A DNA stretch of 64,000 bases from Aquabacterium sp. CECT 9606 (lineage in GTDB: Bacteria > Pseudomonadota > Gammaproteobacteria > Burkholderiales > Burkholderiaceae_C). Below the pieces are notes generated by a model that saw nothing but the letters and a program-made list of their open reading frames with translations, ran no database searches and was not told the origin of the DNA. The stretch lies in contig NZ_CAKKNB010000003.1 in assembly GCF_918741295.1 (NCBI RefSeq), positions 434,001-498,000 on the forward strand, in the 5' to 3' direction. Below, piece by piece: positions 36,361-44,901 of this stretch. Position 1 is the first letter of the stretch, and each line of letters begins with the position of its first letter. Made by a program: the position numbers and the translations under genes.

Positions 36361-38284
36361 CTCCATCGCCGGCTTGAGTCTGCCGGATGTGGACACGCTG
36401 TCGAAGTTGGCGAACCAGTTCTTCTCGGCGCTGCCCAGCGGCGTGCCGGGGACCAACGGTCTGCCCTCCGGCTTGTCGCATCTGAGTGCGGCACAAGCCC
36501 ACCAACCCAAGGTGCCGGGCATCCCGGCAGACGGTTCCGTGCCCACGGGCTCACCGGACTTCGGCTTTTCGCCGGGGTTGGTGCCGAGCGCGACCTCGGC
36601 CCTGCCCAGCGCGGCGGCGGCCACGGTCGGCACCCCTTTGCCTGAGACACCTGCGATTTCGCCATCGGTCCCGCGTTCGCTGCCGGTGACTCCTGCGCCG
36701 ACCGTGCCGCCGCATCTGACGGGTGATGTGCCCTTGGGTGCATCCGCCCATGGTGTAGGCCAACCGAGCGCGCAGGGCGTGCCGGCGTCGCCAAGCTTGA
36801 TCAACCCGCTGGCCAGCTCGCATGGCAACATCTACAGCCTGCCCGTGGCCAACCCGACGGACTTCGGTCTGCCGACGGACGCGGAGTTGAAGGCCTTGCT
36901 GTTACCGCGTTCGCCGGCTGCGGCCCTGTCGGCTCCCCCCTCGTCAGGTGGCCCTGCGTACTACTTCCTGGAGCACGCAGGCTTCCGTCAACCGGTGGGC
37001 CTCAATGTGCCCGGACTCAGCCCCGAGCCGGTGGCAGCTCAGCCTTTGGTCTTGTCCAACGCTTTTGACGTGAACCTGGTGCGTCGGGACTTCCCCATCT
37101 TCAAGGAGCGCGTCAATGGCCGGCCTTTGATCTGGCTGGACAACGCCGCGACCACGCAGAAGCCGCAGTCGGTGATCGACCGGATCTCGTACTTCTACGA
37201 GCACGAGAACTCGAACATCCACCGCGCGGCGCACGAGCTGGCGGCCCGCGCCACCGACGCCTACGAAGGCGCCCGCGAGACCACGCGCCAGTTCCTGAAC
37301 GCCCGTTCGGTGAACGAAATCGTGTTCGTGCGGGGCACCACCGAAGCCATCAACCTGGTGGCCAAGAGCTGGGGCCGGGCCAACGTCAAGCAGGGCGACG
37401 AGATCATCGTCAGCCACCTGGAACACCACGCCAACATCGTGCCGTGGCAGCAACTGTGCGCCTTCACGGGGGCCAAGCTGCGCGTGATCCCGGTGGACGA
37501 CGATGGCCAGATCCTGCTCGACGAATACGCCAAGCTGCTGAACCCGCGGACCAAGCTGGTGTCGTTCACGCAAGTGTCCAACGCCCTGGGCACGGTGACG
37601 CCGGCCAAGCAGATGGTGGCGATGGCGCACAGCGCGGGTGCCAAGGTGCTGGTGGACGGCGCGCAATCGGTGTCGCACATGCGTTCCGACGTCATCGACC
37701 TGGACTGCGACTGGTTCGTGTTCTCGGGCCACAAGATCTTCGGACCCACGGGCATTGGCGCCCTGTACGGCAAGGAGGCCTTGCTGAACGAGACACCCCC
37801 TTGGCAAGGCGGCGGCAACATGATCAAGGACGTGACCTTCGAGCACACCGAATACCACGATGCCCCCGGCCGCTTCGAAGCGGGCACGGGCAACATCGCG
37901 GATGCGGTGGGCCTGGGTGCGGCGCTGGAGTACGTGATGCGGCTGGGCATCGACGCGATCGGCGCTCACGAGCACCAGTTGCTGGTCTATGCCACGCGCC
38001 TGCTGAAGGACGTGCCGGGCCTGCGCCTGATCGGCACGGCGGCGGACAAGGCCTCGGTGATGTCATTCACCTTGCAGGGCTACAAGACCGAAGAGGTCGG
38101 TGCGGCCTTGAACAAGGAAGGCATTGCCGTGCGCTCGGGCCACCATTGCGCGCAGCCCATCCTGCGCCGCTTTGGCCTGGAAGCCACGGTGCGGCCGTCA
38201 CTGGCGTTCTACAACACCACGGGTGAAGTCGATACGCTGGTCAACACCTTGCACCGCCTGTCAGGGGCGCACCGCAGGGTTTGA
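36347..38284 (+). CDS. Encapsulin cargo: SufS-like cysteine desulfurase with a disordered N-terminal extension
   Basis: The 645-residue protein has two parts. Residues 1 to about 238 are Pro/Ser/Ala/Gly-rich, contain no Cys and look disordered, with three more conserved-looking blocks: LPDVDTLSKLANQFFSALPS (12-31), GLPTDAELKALLLP (174-187) and PAYYFLEHAGFRQPVGLNVP (203-222). Such extensions load family-2A cargo into the shell. Residues 240-645 form a SufS/CsdA-type PLP enzyme that removes sulfur from cysteine to leave a persulfide and alanine: the PLP lysine is K463 in FSGHKIFGPTGIG, the catalytic Cys is C601 in RSGHHCAQP, and LEHHANIVPWQ supplies the PLP-stacking His. ATG 36347 overlaps the shell gene end, so the two are translationally coupled. 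Confidence 0.92.
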   Translation: MSTSDSIAGLSLPDVDTLSKLANQFFSALPSGVPGTNGLPSGLSHLSAAQAHQPKVPGIPADGSVPTGSPDFGFSPGLVPSATSALPSAAAATVGTPLPETPAISPSVPRSLPVTPAPTVPPHLTGDVPLGASAHGVGQPSAQGVPASPSLINPLASSHGNIYSLPVANPTDFGLPTDAELKALLLPRSPAAALSAPPSSGGPAYYFLEHAGFRQPVGLNVPGLSPEPVAAQPLVLSNAFDVNLVRRDFPIFKERVNGRPLIWLDNAATTQKPQSVIDRISYFYEHENSNIHRAAHELAARATDAYEGARETTRQFLNARSVNEIVFVRGTTEAINLVAKSWGRANVKQGDEIIVSHLEHHANIVPWQQLCAFTGAKLRVIPVDDDGQILLDEYAKLLNPRTKLVSFTQVSNALGTVTPAKQMVAMAHSAGAKVLVDGAQSVSHMRSDVIDLDCDWFVFSGHKIFGPTGIGALYGKEALLNETPPWQGGGNMIKDVTFEHTEYHDAPGRFEAGTGNIADAVGLGAALEYVMRLGIDAIGAHEHQLLVYATRLLKDVPGLRLIGTAADKASVMSFTLQGYKTEEVGAALNKEGIAVRSGHHCAQPILRRFGLEATVRPSLAFYNTTGEVDTLVNTLHRLSGAHRRV

Positions 38285-38285
38285 A

Positions 38286-38322
38286 AAAAAGCCAGCCCGT
38301 CGCAAAACGTGGCTGGCTTTTT
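38286..38322. terminator. Bidirectional intrinsic terminator
   Basis: A stem of 12 bp (38286-38297 with 38311-38322) encloses a 13-nt loop; T-runs end the hairpin on the + strand, and A-runs before it give T-runs on the - strand. It stops the encapsulin operon and the convergent Anbu-mutS unit. Confidence 0.85.
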
Positions 38323-38341
38323 GGTTGGGCCTCAGCTGGCT

Positions 38342-39169
38342 TCACCCCGGCGCATGGATCTTGGTCAGCGGGTTCATCGCCTGGAGCTGCGACGACGAAC
38401 TCGTGTGGGTTGACAGGTCGGGTTGATCGCCCGTCCAGCTGGGGTCGGGGATCGAATCGAACACCTGCCGCAAACGCTGGCCCCAAGAACTGCGGATCAT
38501 GCGGAAGTAAGCATTGGTGTCATCGATGTTGATGATTTTGTCGACCTTCAAGGCGTCGGCCTCGTAGACCATCAAATCCAGCGGCAAACCCACCGACAGG
38601 TTGGACTTCAGGGTCGAGTCCATGGAGATCAAGGCGCACTTGGCGGCCTCTTGCAAAGGCGTGTTGGGCGTGACGACCCGGTCGATCACGGGCTTGCCGT
38701 ACTTGGATTCGCCGATCTGGAAGTAGCAGACGCCATCGATGCCCGCTTCGACAAAATTGCCGGCCGCGTAGACGTTGAACAGGCGCATGGTCTCGCCCTT
38801 GATCTGCCCACCCACGATGAGGTTGCAATTGAAATCGATGCCGTGGTGCTGCAAGGCATCGGCGTCGCGCGCGTAGACCTTGCGGATGGCGCTGCCCACG
38901 ATGCGGGCCACGTCGAACATGCTCTTGGCGTTCCACAGAGTCACGGCCTTGCCGTCAGGGCCTTCGATCTGCTCGGTGCCCAGCAACTGCTTGACGGCCT
39001 GCGTGATGGCCAGGTTGCCGGCCGACAGCATCACGATGACCCGGTCATCGGCCTTTTCGTAGACCGTCATTTTTCGGAAGGTGCTGATCTGGTCCAACCC
39101 CGCGTTGGTGCGCGAGTCAGAGAGAAAAACCAGCCCGGCATTCAGCCGCATGGCAACGCAATAAGTCAT
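38342..39169 (-). CDS. Anbu proteasome-like peptidase
   Basis: The 275-residue protein belongs to the bacterial proteasome-homologue (Anbu/BPH) group of Ntn hydrolases. It starts MTYCVAMRL, so Thr2 becomes the N-terminal nucleophile after Met removal; [13 protein letters not shown] and [20 protein letters not shown] follow the family pattern. The C-terminal region is Ser/Gln-rich and probably flexible. Anbu genes often lie beside ATP-grasp, alpha-E and transglutaminase-like genes; none is here. Instead the start overlaps the mutS stop by 4 bp (ATGA), so it appears to be translated from the mutS transcript. The physiological substrate is not established. Confidence 0.87.
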   Translation of the reverse strand: MTYCVAMRLNAGLVFLSDSRTNAGLDQISTFRKMTVYEKADDRVIVMLSAGNLAITQAVKQLLGTEQIEGPDGKAVTLWNAKSMFDVARIVGSAIRKVYARDADALQHHGIDFNCNLIVGGQIKGETMRLFNVYAAGNFVEAGIDGVCYFQIGESKYGKPVIDRVVTPNTPLQEAAKCALISMDSTLKSNLSVGLPLDLMVYEADALKVDKIINIDDTNAYFRMIRSSWGQRLRQVFDSIPDPSWTGDQPDLSTHTSSSSQLQAMNPLTKIHAPG

Positions 39170-41865
39170 GTTGAACTCACGGATTTGAGTCGGTACAAGG
39201 CGTCAAGCGCCTCGCGTGGGGTCAGGGTATCAGGATCGATGCTGGCGAGCATGGTCAAAGTCTCGGCTTCCGCAGGGGTCAAACCCTCTCCAACTGCCGG
39301 CGCCAGCGCCAATCCATCGTGCGCATCCAGGATCGGGTCCGATGCTACCGAGACCGCGAACAAGTCAATCTGGTCATCAGCATGGCGTTGCTGGGCTTCC
39401 AATGCCTCCAGCGTGGCGCGTGCCTGTCGGATAAGAGCATGCGGCATGCCAGCCAGGCGGGCCACTTGCACGCCGTAACTGCGGCTGGCGGGGCCCGGCT
39501 GCAACTCATGCAAAAAGACGATGTCGTCGCCCGACTCGGCCACGCCCACGTGCACGTTCATGGCGCGCGGGTGCTTCTCGGGCAGGGCCGTCAATTCGAA
39601 ATAGTGGGTGGCGAACAGGGTGAAGGCCTTGTTCTTGTCGTGCAACTGGCTGGCGATGGCACCAGCCAGGGCCAGACCGTCGAAGGTGGAGGTGCCGCGG
39701 CCGATCTCATCCATCAGCACCAGCGAATGCTCGGTGGCGCCGTGCACGATGGCGGCCGCCTCGGTCATCTCCATCATGAAGGTGGATTGGGCGTTGGCCA
39801 GGTCGTCGGCCGCACCGATGCGGGTGTGGATGGCGTCGATCGGGCCCAGGCGGCAATTGGACGCCGGCACATAAGAGCCCATGGCGGCCAACAAGGCGAT
39901 CAGCGCGATCTGGCGCATGAAGGTGGATTTACCGCCCATGTTGGGGCCGGTGATGACCAGCATGCGGTGGTTCGCGTCCAGGCGGCAGTCGTTGGGGATG
40001 AAGGTGACGCCGCTGGTTTCCATCAAGCGAGCTTCGACGACCGGGTGACGGCCTTTTTCGATCTCGATGCAGGGATGGGTGACGAACTCGGGGCGCGTCC
40101 AGCCCAGGGTGCCGGCACGTTCGGCCAGCGCAGCCAGGGCATCGAGCGAGGCCAAGGCGCGGGCCAAGGCACTCAAGGCGCCAAGGTGCGGCTGCAGGGC
40201 GTCCAGCAACTGGTCGTAAAGCCACTTTTCTCTGGCCAGGGATCGGTCTTGCGCGGACAAGGCCTTGTCTTCGAAGGCTTTCAGCTCCGGCGTGATGAAG
40301 CGCTCGGCGTTCTTCAAAGTCTGGCGGCGTTGGTAATCCAGCGGCACCTTGTCGACCTGGCCCTGCGTGACTTCGATGTAGAAGCCATGCACCTTGTTGT
40401 ATTGCACGCGCAGGTTGCCGATGCCGGTGCGGGCGCGCTCACGGGCTTCCAGGTCGAGCAGGAAGGCATCGCAGTTCTGCGAGATGGCGCGCAGCTCGTC
40501 CAGATCCGGGTCAACGCCCGTGGCGATGACGCCGCCGTCGCGCAGCAGCACGGCAGGGGTTTCGGCCAAGGTGCGTTGCAGCATTTCGGCGATGCCCGGG
40601 TCGGGTTGCAATGCGGCGTGAAGTTTCTTCAGCAGCGCAGAACAGGCGCCCTCGCCTTCCAGGATGCCGGGCACGCGCAGGCGAAGTTCAGGCAGCACCA
40701 GCAAAGTGTCGCGCAGGCCGGCGAGTTCGCGCGGGCGCACCTGGCGCAAGGCCACCCGGGCGGTGATGCGCTCCACATCGCTCAGGCTGCGCAGGGATTC
40801 ACGCAAAGGCTCAAAGCCTTGCTCTGCCGACAAAGGCTGCAGCAGGCAGGCCATGGCATCGTGGCGTTCGCGGGCGATGGTGCGGTCACGCGGCGGGTGC
40901 GTCAGCCAATGGCGAAGAGTGCGGCTGCCCATGCCGGTGCGGCAGGTGTCCAGCAGTGAGAGCAGCGTGGGCGAGTCTTCGCCGCGCAGGGTCTGGGTCA
41001 GCTCCAGGTTGCGCAGCGTGGCGGGCGGCAGCTCAAGCAGGTCGCTGGCGCGGGCCACGTCCAGGCTGGCGACGTGGGCCAAGGCCCTGCCCTGAGTGTG
41101 CTCGGCATAGCTGAGCAAGGCAGCGGCGGCCGAGTGGGCCAAGGTCAAGTCTTGCGCGTTGAAGGCCTGCAGGCTGGCCACCCGCAGTTGCTCACACAGT
41201 TTGCGTTGGCCCAAGGCGCTGTCGAACTGCCAGGTGGGCCGCGAAGTCAAGGCCGAGCGTGTTTGGTTCAGGTGCGCTTGCAGGCCAGCAGGGATGCGGT
41301 CGCGGTCATACAACAACTCGGCGGGCTGCAGGCGCGCCAACCAGCCCGGCAACTCGCGCTCGGCGCATTCGCTCAGGCCCAGGTTGCCGCTGGACAGCCC
41401 CAGCCAGGCCAGGCCACAGCGCGCCGGGCCATTGGCGCGGCCACGCTTTTCAAGCACCACCGCGACCAGCAAGGCATCGGCGCGCTCGTTCAGCAATTCG
41501 GTGTCGGTGAGCGTGCCGGGCGTGACCACACGCACCACCTTGCGCTCGACCGGGCCCTTGTTGGCCCCAACTTCACCCACCTGCTCGGCGATGGCCACCG
41601 ATTCGCCCAGCTTGATGAGCTTGGCCAGGTAGGTATCGAGCGCGCTCACGGGCACGCCCGCCATGACCACAGGCTCGCCGCCAGATTGGCCACGCGTGGT
41701 CAGCGTGATGTCGATCAGGCGGTTCGCCTTGCGGGCGTCGTCAAAGAACAGCTCGTAGAAATCGCCCATGCGATAGAAGAGCAGCGTTTCGGGCTGCTCA
41801 GCTTTCAGGCGAAAGTACTGGGCCATCATCGGCGTGTGGCCGCTGAAATCCTTGTGATCACTCAT
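39166..41865 (-). CDS. mutS: DNA mismatch repair protein MutS
   Basis: The 899-residue protein recognises mismatches and has the full MutS layout. The N-terminal mismatch-binding domain carries [17 protein letters not shown] with the Phe-x-Glu-type wedge. Core, lever and clamp domains follow, and the ATPase domain has Walker [10 protein letters not shown] near 640 and [21 protein letters not shown] 41865 is preferred to an upstream TTG that would add seven unlikely residues. The Anbu gene is coupled to its end. Confidence 0.96.
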   Translation of the reverse strand: MSDHKDFSGHTPMMAQYFRLKAEQPETLLFYRMGDFYELFFDDARKANRLIDITLTTRGQSGGEPVVMAGVPVSALDTYLAKLIKLGESVAIAEQVGEVGANKGPVERKVVRVVTPGTLTDTELLNERADALLVAVVLEKRGRANGPARCGLAWLGLSSGNLGLSECAERELPGWLARLQPAELLYDRDRIPAGLQAHLNQTRSALTSRPTWQFDSALGQRKLCEQLRVASLQAFNAQDLTLAHSAAAALLSYAEHTQGRALAHVASLDVARASDLLELPPATLRNLELTQTLRGEDSPTLLSLLDTCRTGMGSRTLRHWLTHPPRDRTIARERHDAMACLLQPLSAEQGFEPLRESLRSLSDVERITARVALRQVRPRELAGLRDTLLVLPELRLRVPGILEGEGACSALLKKLHAALQPDPGIAEMLQRTLAETPAVLLRDGGVIATGVDPDLDELRAISQNCDAFLLDLEARERARTGIGNLRVQYNKVHGFYIEVTQGQVDKVPLDYQRRQTLKNAERFITPELKAFEDKALSAQDRSLAREKWLYDQLLDALQPHLGALSALARALASLDALAALAERAGTLGWTRPEFVTHPCIEIEKGRHPVVEARLMETSGVTFIPNDCRLDANHRMLVITGPNMGGKSTFMRQIALIALLAAMGSYVPASNCRLGPIDAIHTRIGAADDLANAQSTFMMEMTEAAAIVHGATEHSLVLMDEIGRGTSTFDGLALAGAIASQLHDKNKAFTLFATHYFELTALPEKHPRAMNVHVGVAESGDDIVFLHELQPGPASRSYGVQVARLAGMPHALIRQARATLEALEAQQRHADDQIDLFAVSVASDPILDAHDGLALAPAVGEGLTPAEAETLTMLASIDPDTLTPREALDALYRLKSVSST

Positions 41866-41912
41866 TCTGGTCGCCCCACCCCGCAAACCTCACCCTACCT
41901 TGGTAGCGCCTT

Positions 41913-42908
41913 TCAGCGACGACCAGAACCACCATCTTCGCGCAGGCGGTCAAACGTCCGCGGGGTGGCCTTGATGCGCGTGCGGGTGGGCGCTTCGCCT
42001 GCGGTGGGCGCAGCAGCAGCTTGCTTCAAGGCCTCCAGTGCGGCATTGCCTTCGGCCTCGTCTCCGCCGGCCAGCGTGGCCGCTTCCTTGGCCAATTGCT
42101 CAGGAATGGTGCTGTAAGGCGACAAAATCTTGACCAGCTGGCCATAGATGCGCGGGCTGCCTGCCAACACTTCGCGGCGGTACAAGAAGTCGGACTCGCC
42201 GGTGAAGTTGCCGATCAGTCCACCGGCCTCGGTGACGATCAGCGCGCCAGCGGCGGCATCCCAGGGGCTCAGGCCGGTTTCAAAGAAACCGTCATACCAG
42301 CCCGCGGCCACGTAGCACAGGTCCAGCGACGCAGCACCCGGGCGGCGCACGCCAGCGCAGGCGGCCATCACCTCTTCGAACATCTTCAGATAGCGCTGGA
42401 AGTTGTCGCCCTTGCGGAAAGGAAAGCCGGTGCCAATCAGGCAGTCGAGCAAGCGGGTGCGTTTGGACACGCGCAGGCGGCGGTCGTTCAGGAAGGCGCC
42501 CCGGCCCTTGGAGGCGTAGAACATGTCGTTGCGGCTGGGGTCGTACACCACGGCCTGCTGGATCTGGCCACGGAAACTCAGCGCGATCGACACGGCGTAC
42601 ATGGGCAGGCCGTGGATGAAGTTGGTGGTGCCGTCAAGCGGATCGATGATCCAGACATAGTCGCTGTCCTTGGCGCCGAACTCGCTGCCCGATTCTTCGG
42701 CCAGGATGCCGTGGCCGGGATACGCTTCAAGAAGCGTAGAGATGATCGCGTGCTCTGCGGCCTGGTCCACCTCGGTGACGAAGTCGTTGTGCGACTTGGA
42801 CGTGACCGTGAGGCGCTCCACGTCGAGCGATGCCCGGTTGATGATCGCCCCGGCTGCACGGGCAGCTTTGATGGCGATGTTGAGCATGGGATGCAGGGCT
42901 TGGGACAT
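41913..42908 (-). CDS. suhB: Inositol-1-monophosphatase family protein (SuhB-like)
   Basis: The 331-residue protein carries the family motifs GILAEESG (67-74), [10 protein letters not shown] (88-97) and [17 protein letters not shown], which hold the metal-binding acids. SuhB acts as an inositol phosphatase and, in Enterobacteria, in rRNA antitermination. A C-terminal extension of about 60 residues, rich in Ala, Thr and Arg, exceeds the core family length. ATG 42908 has AAGG upstream; an earlier in-frame start at 42959 is less likely. It is divergent from trmJ, with 178 bp between. Confidence 0.88.
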   Translation of the reverse strand: MSQALHPMLNIAIKAARAAGAIINRASLDVERLTVTSKSHNDFVTEVDQAAEHAIISTLLEAYPGHGILAEESGSEFGAKDSDYVWIIDPLDGTTNFIHGLPMYAVSIALSFRGQIQQAVVYDPSRNDMFYASKGRGAFLNDRRLRVSKRTRLLDCLIGTGFPFRKGDNFQRYLKMFEEVMAACAGVRRPGAASLDLCYVAAGWYDGFFETGLSPWDAAAGALIVTEAGGLIGNFTGESDFLYRREVLAGSPRIYGQLVKILSPYSTIPEQLAKEAATLAGGDEAEGNAALEALKQAAAAPTAGEAPTRTRIKATPRTFDRLREDGGSGRR

Positions 42909-43086
42909 GGACAGACCTTGGGGAACTGTACAAAACCGTACAGAAAAGATGAAAGCCACCTGACCAGAAAAACCGGAGAGGCCAACGGCAGAGACGCGCA
43001 GCTATGATCAAAGAACGAGGACAATCTTCCATTGTAACGATCCCTCCTGCTTTTTGCACCCCCTCTTCAAGCGAAATCCTCATTGA

Positions 43087-43911
43087 ATGAAGGACTTGGT
43101 GCATGTTCTTGAAGCCATGAATTCAATCCCCAACCGCTCCGACCCTACCCGATTCATCCTGATCGGCACCAGCCACCCCGGCAATGTGGGTGCCACGGCG
43201 CGGGCCATGAAGGTCATGGGCTTTTCCGACCTGGTGTTGGTGCGCCCGCGTTTTGCCGATGTGCTCATCCAGGAAGAAACCGTGGCGCTGGCCAGCGGTG
43301 CGGCCGACATCCTGGTCAGGGCGCGTGTTGTCGAGACCTTGGAACAAGCGCTGGACGGGGTCACTTACGCCATCGGCACGGCCATGACGCCGCGCGACTT
43401 CGGCCCTCCCACCTTGACGCCCCGCGAGGGCTTCGCGGCCTTGGCGGCGCAAACGCCGGCGCACCGCCTGGGCCTGGTCTTTGGCAGCGAACGCCATGGC
43501 TTGTCCAACGAGGACGCCTACCGTTGCCACGCCGTGATGAGCATCCCGACCAACCCCCACTATGGCTCGCTCAACCTGGCCCAGGCGGTCCAACTGCTCT
43601 CTTATGAATGGCGGCAGGCGTTGGGTGGTTTCGGGGTCAACGCACGCACGCCCGATCCCGAGCTGGCCGATGGGGCCGCCGTGCAGGGCCTGCTTTCGCA
43701 TTGGGAAAAAGCCTTGGTCCACCTGGGATTCCTGGATCCCGCTGCGCCCAAGAAGCTGATGCCCCGGCTCAACCAGTTGTTCAACCGTGCCCAGCTTCGG
43801 CAAGAAGAGATCCACATTCTGCGGGGCGTGGCCAAGGCGATGCTGGACGCCGCACCGCCTGAGCACACCCTCCTTGCCTCGCGCCACCCCGGGTCTTTGC
43901 CTGAAGGCTAA
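43087..43911 (+). CDS. trmJ: tRNA (cytidine/uridine-32-2'-O)-methyltransferase TrmJ
   Basis: The 274-residue SPOUT-fold methyltransferase has FILIGTSHPGNVGATARAMK near the start, RLGLVFGSERHGLSNEDAYR in the middle and the SAM-knot segment MSIPTNPHYGSLNLAQAVQL. It methylates position 32 of tRNA anticodon loops. A C-terminal helical extension of about 100 residues is normal for TrmJ. The start is uncertain: ATG 43117 would remove ten residues and leave a typical N-terminus; neither has a strong ribosome site. cysE follows 41 bp later, a conserved order in Burkholderiales. Confidence 0.88.
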   Translation: MKDLVHVLEAMNSIPNRSDPTRFILIGTSHPGNVGATARAMKVMGFSDLVLVRPRFADVLIQEETVALASGAADILVRARVVETLEQALDGVTYAIGTAMTPRDFGPPTLTPREGFAALAAQTPAHRLGLVFGSERHGLSNEDAYRCHAVMSIPTNPHYGSLNLAQAVQLLSYEWRQALGGFGVNARTPDPELADGAAVQGLLSHWEKALVHLGFLDPAAPKKLMPRLNQLFNRAQLRQEEIHILRGVAKAMLDAAPPEHTLLASRHPGSLPEG

Positions 43912-43952
43912 ACTGACAAGCTTCATCGGATAAGTCATAACAAATACACCCC

Positions 43953-44753
43953 ATGCTCTTTTCCCGCCTGCGAGAAGACATCGCCTGCATCCTTGAACGC
44001 GATCCCGCCGCTCGCACGGCCTGGGAGGTGCTGACCTGCTACCCCGGCCTGCACGCACTGGCCATGCACCGTGGGGCCCACTGGTGCTGGACGCATGGGC
44101 TGAAGTGGTTGGGGCGTTTCTTGTCCAACTACAACCGCTTTCTCACGGGCATCGAGATCCACCCGGGTGCCACCATCGGCCGGCGGGTGTTCATCGATCA
44201 CGGCATGGGGGTGGTCGTGGGCGAGACCGCCGAGATCGGTGACGACTGCACCATCTACCAGGGCGTGACCCTGGGCGGCACCTCGCTCAGCAAGGGTGCC
44301 AAGCGCCACCCCACCTTGGGCAAAGGCGTGATCATTGGTGCCAACGCCCAGGTTCTGGGCGGCTTCACCGTGGGCGATGGGGCCCGCGTGGGCTCCAATG
44401 CCGTGGTGACCAAACCAGTGCCGCCCGGTGCCACGGCCGTGGGCAACCCGGCCCGCATCATCGTGGCCAAGGTGGCGGTGCTGGATGCCAAGCAAGCCGA
44501 ACGCGAAGCCCTGGCCGCCCGCCTGGGCTTCTCGGCTTATGGCGTGACCGAAGGCGACGACCCGCTCTCCCAGGCCATGCGAGGCCTGATCGACCACGCC
44601 TCGGGGCACGAGCATCAGATCACATTGATCTGGCGCGCCATCGAAAAACTGGCCCATGAAGCCAAGACCGAGGCGGGCCGCGACTGCCTGCCTTGCGATG
44701 CGCAGACCACCGAGCAGTTCAACGCCGAAGAGCTCAATCGCCTTGTGAAGTGA
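43953..44753 (+). CDS. cysE: Housekeeping serine O-acetyltransferase CysE
   Basis: The 266-residue enzyme has the short CysE-type N-terminal helices ([20 protein letters not shown]), then hexapeptide repeats ([39 protein letters not shown]) and [20 protein letters not shown] near the end of the beta-helix. It makes O-acetylserine for cysteine synthesis. With the EpsC-type gene at 34,484 the organism has two such enzymes: this one with trmJ and the other with the encapsulin. The C-terminal 60 residues beyond the helix are longer than in enteric CysE. Confidence 0.93.
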   Translation: MLFSRLREDIACILERDPAARTAWEVLTCYPGLHALAMHRGAHWCWTHGLKWLGRFLSNYNRFLTGIEIHPGATIGRRVFIDHGMGVVVGETAEIGDDCTIYQGVTLGGTSLSKGAKRHPTLGKGVIIGANAQVLGGFTVGDGARVGSNAVVTKPVPPGATAVGNPARIIVAKVAVLDAKQAEREALAARLGFSAYGVTEGDDPLSQAMRGLIDHASGHEHQITLIWRAIEKLAHEAKTEAGRDCLPCDAQTTEQFNAEELNRLVK

Positions 44754-44901
44754 GTTGAACGCCGCAAACGCAGCGGCGCTCAATTTCCGGCCCAGCCCGC
44801 CGATATACCGCACGACCCGGAGAAATAATCCGGGCTGGCATGGGCTTCGCTTCAATGCGCACAGGCAAGCCCGCCGATCACAAACATCAAGGGCCAGATC
44901 C

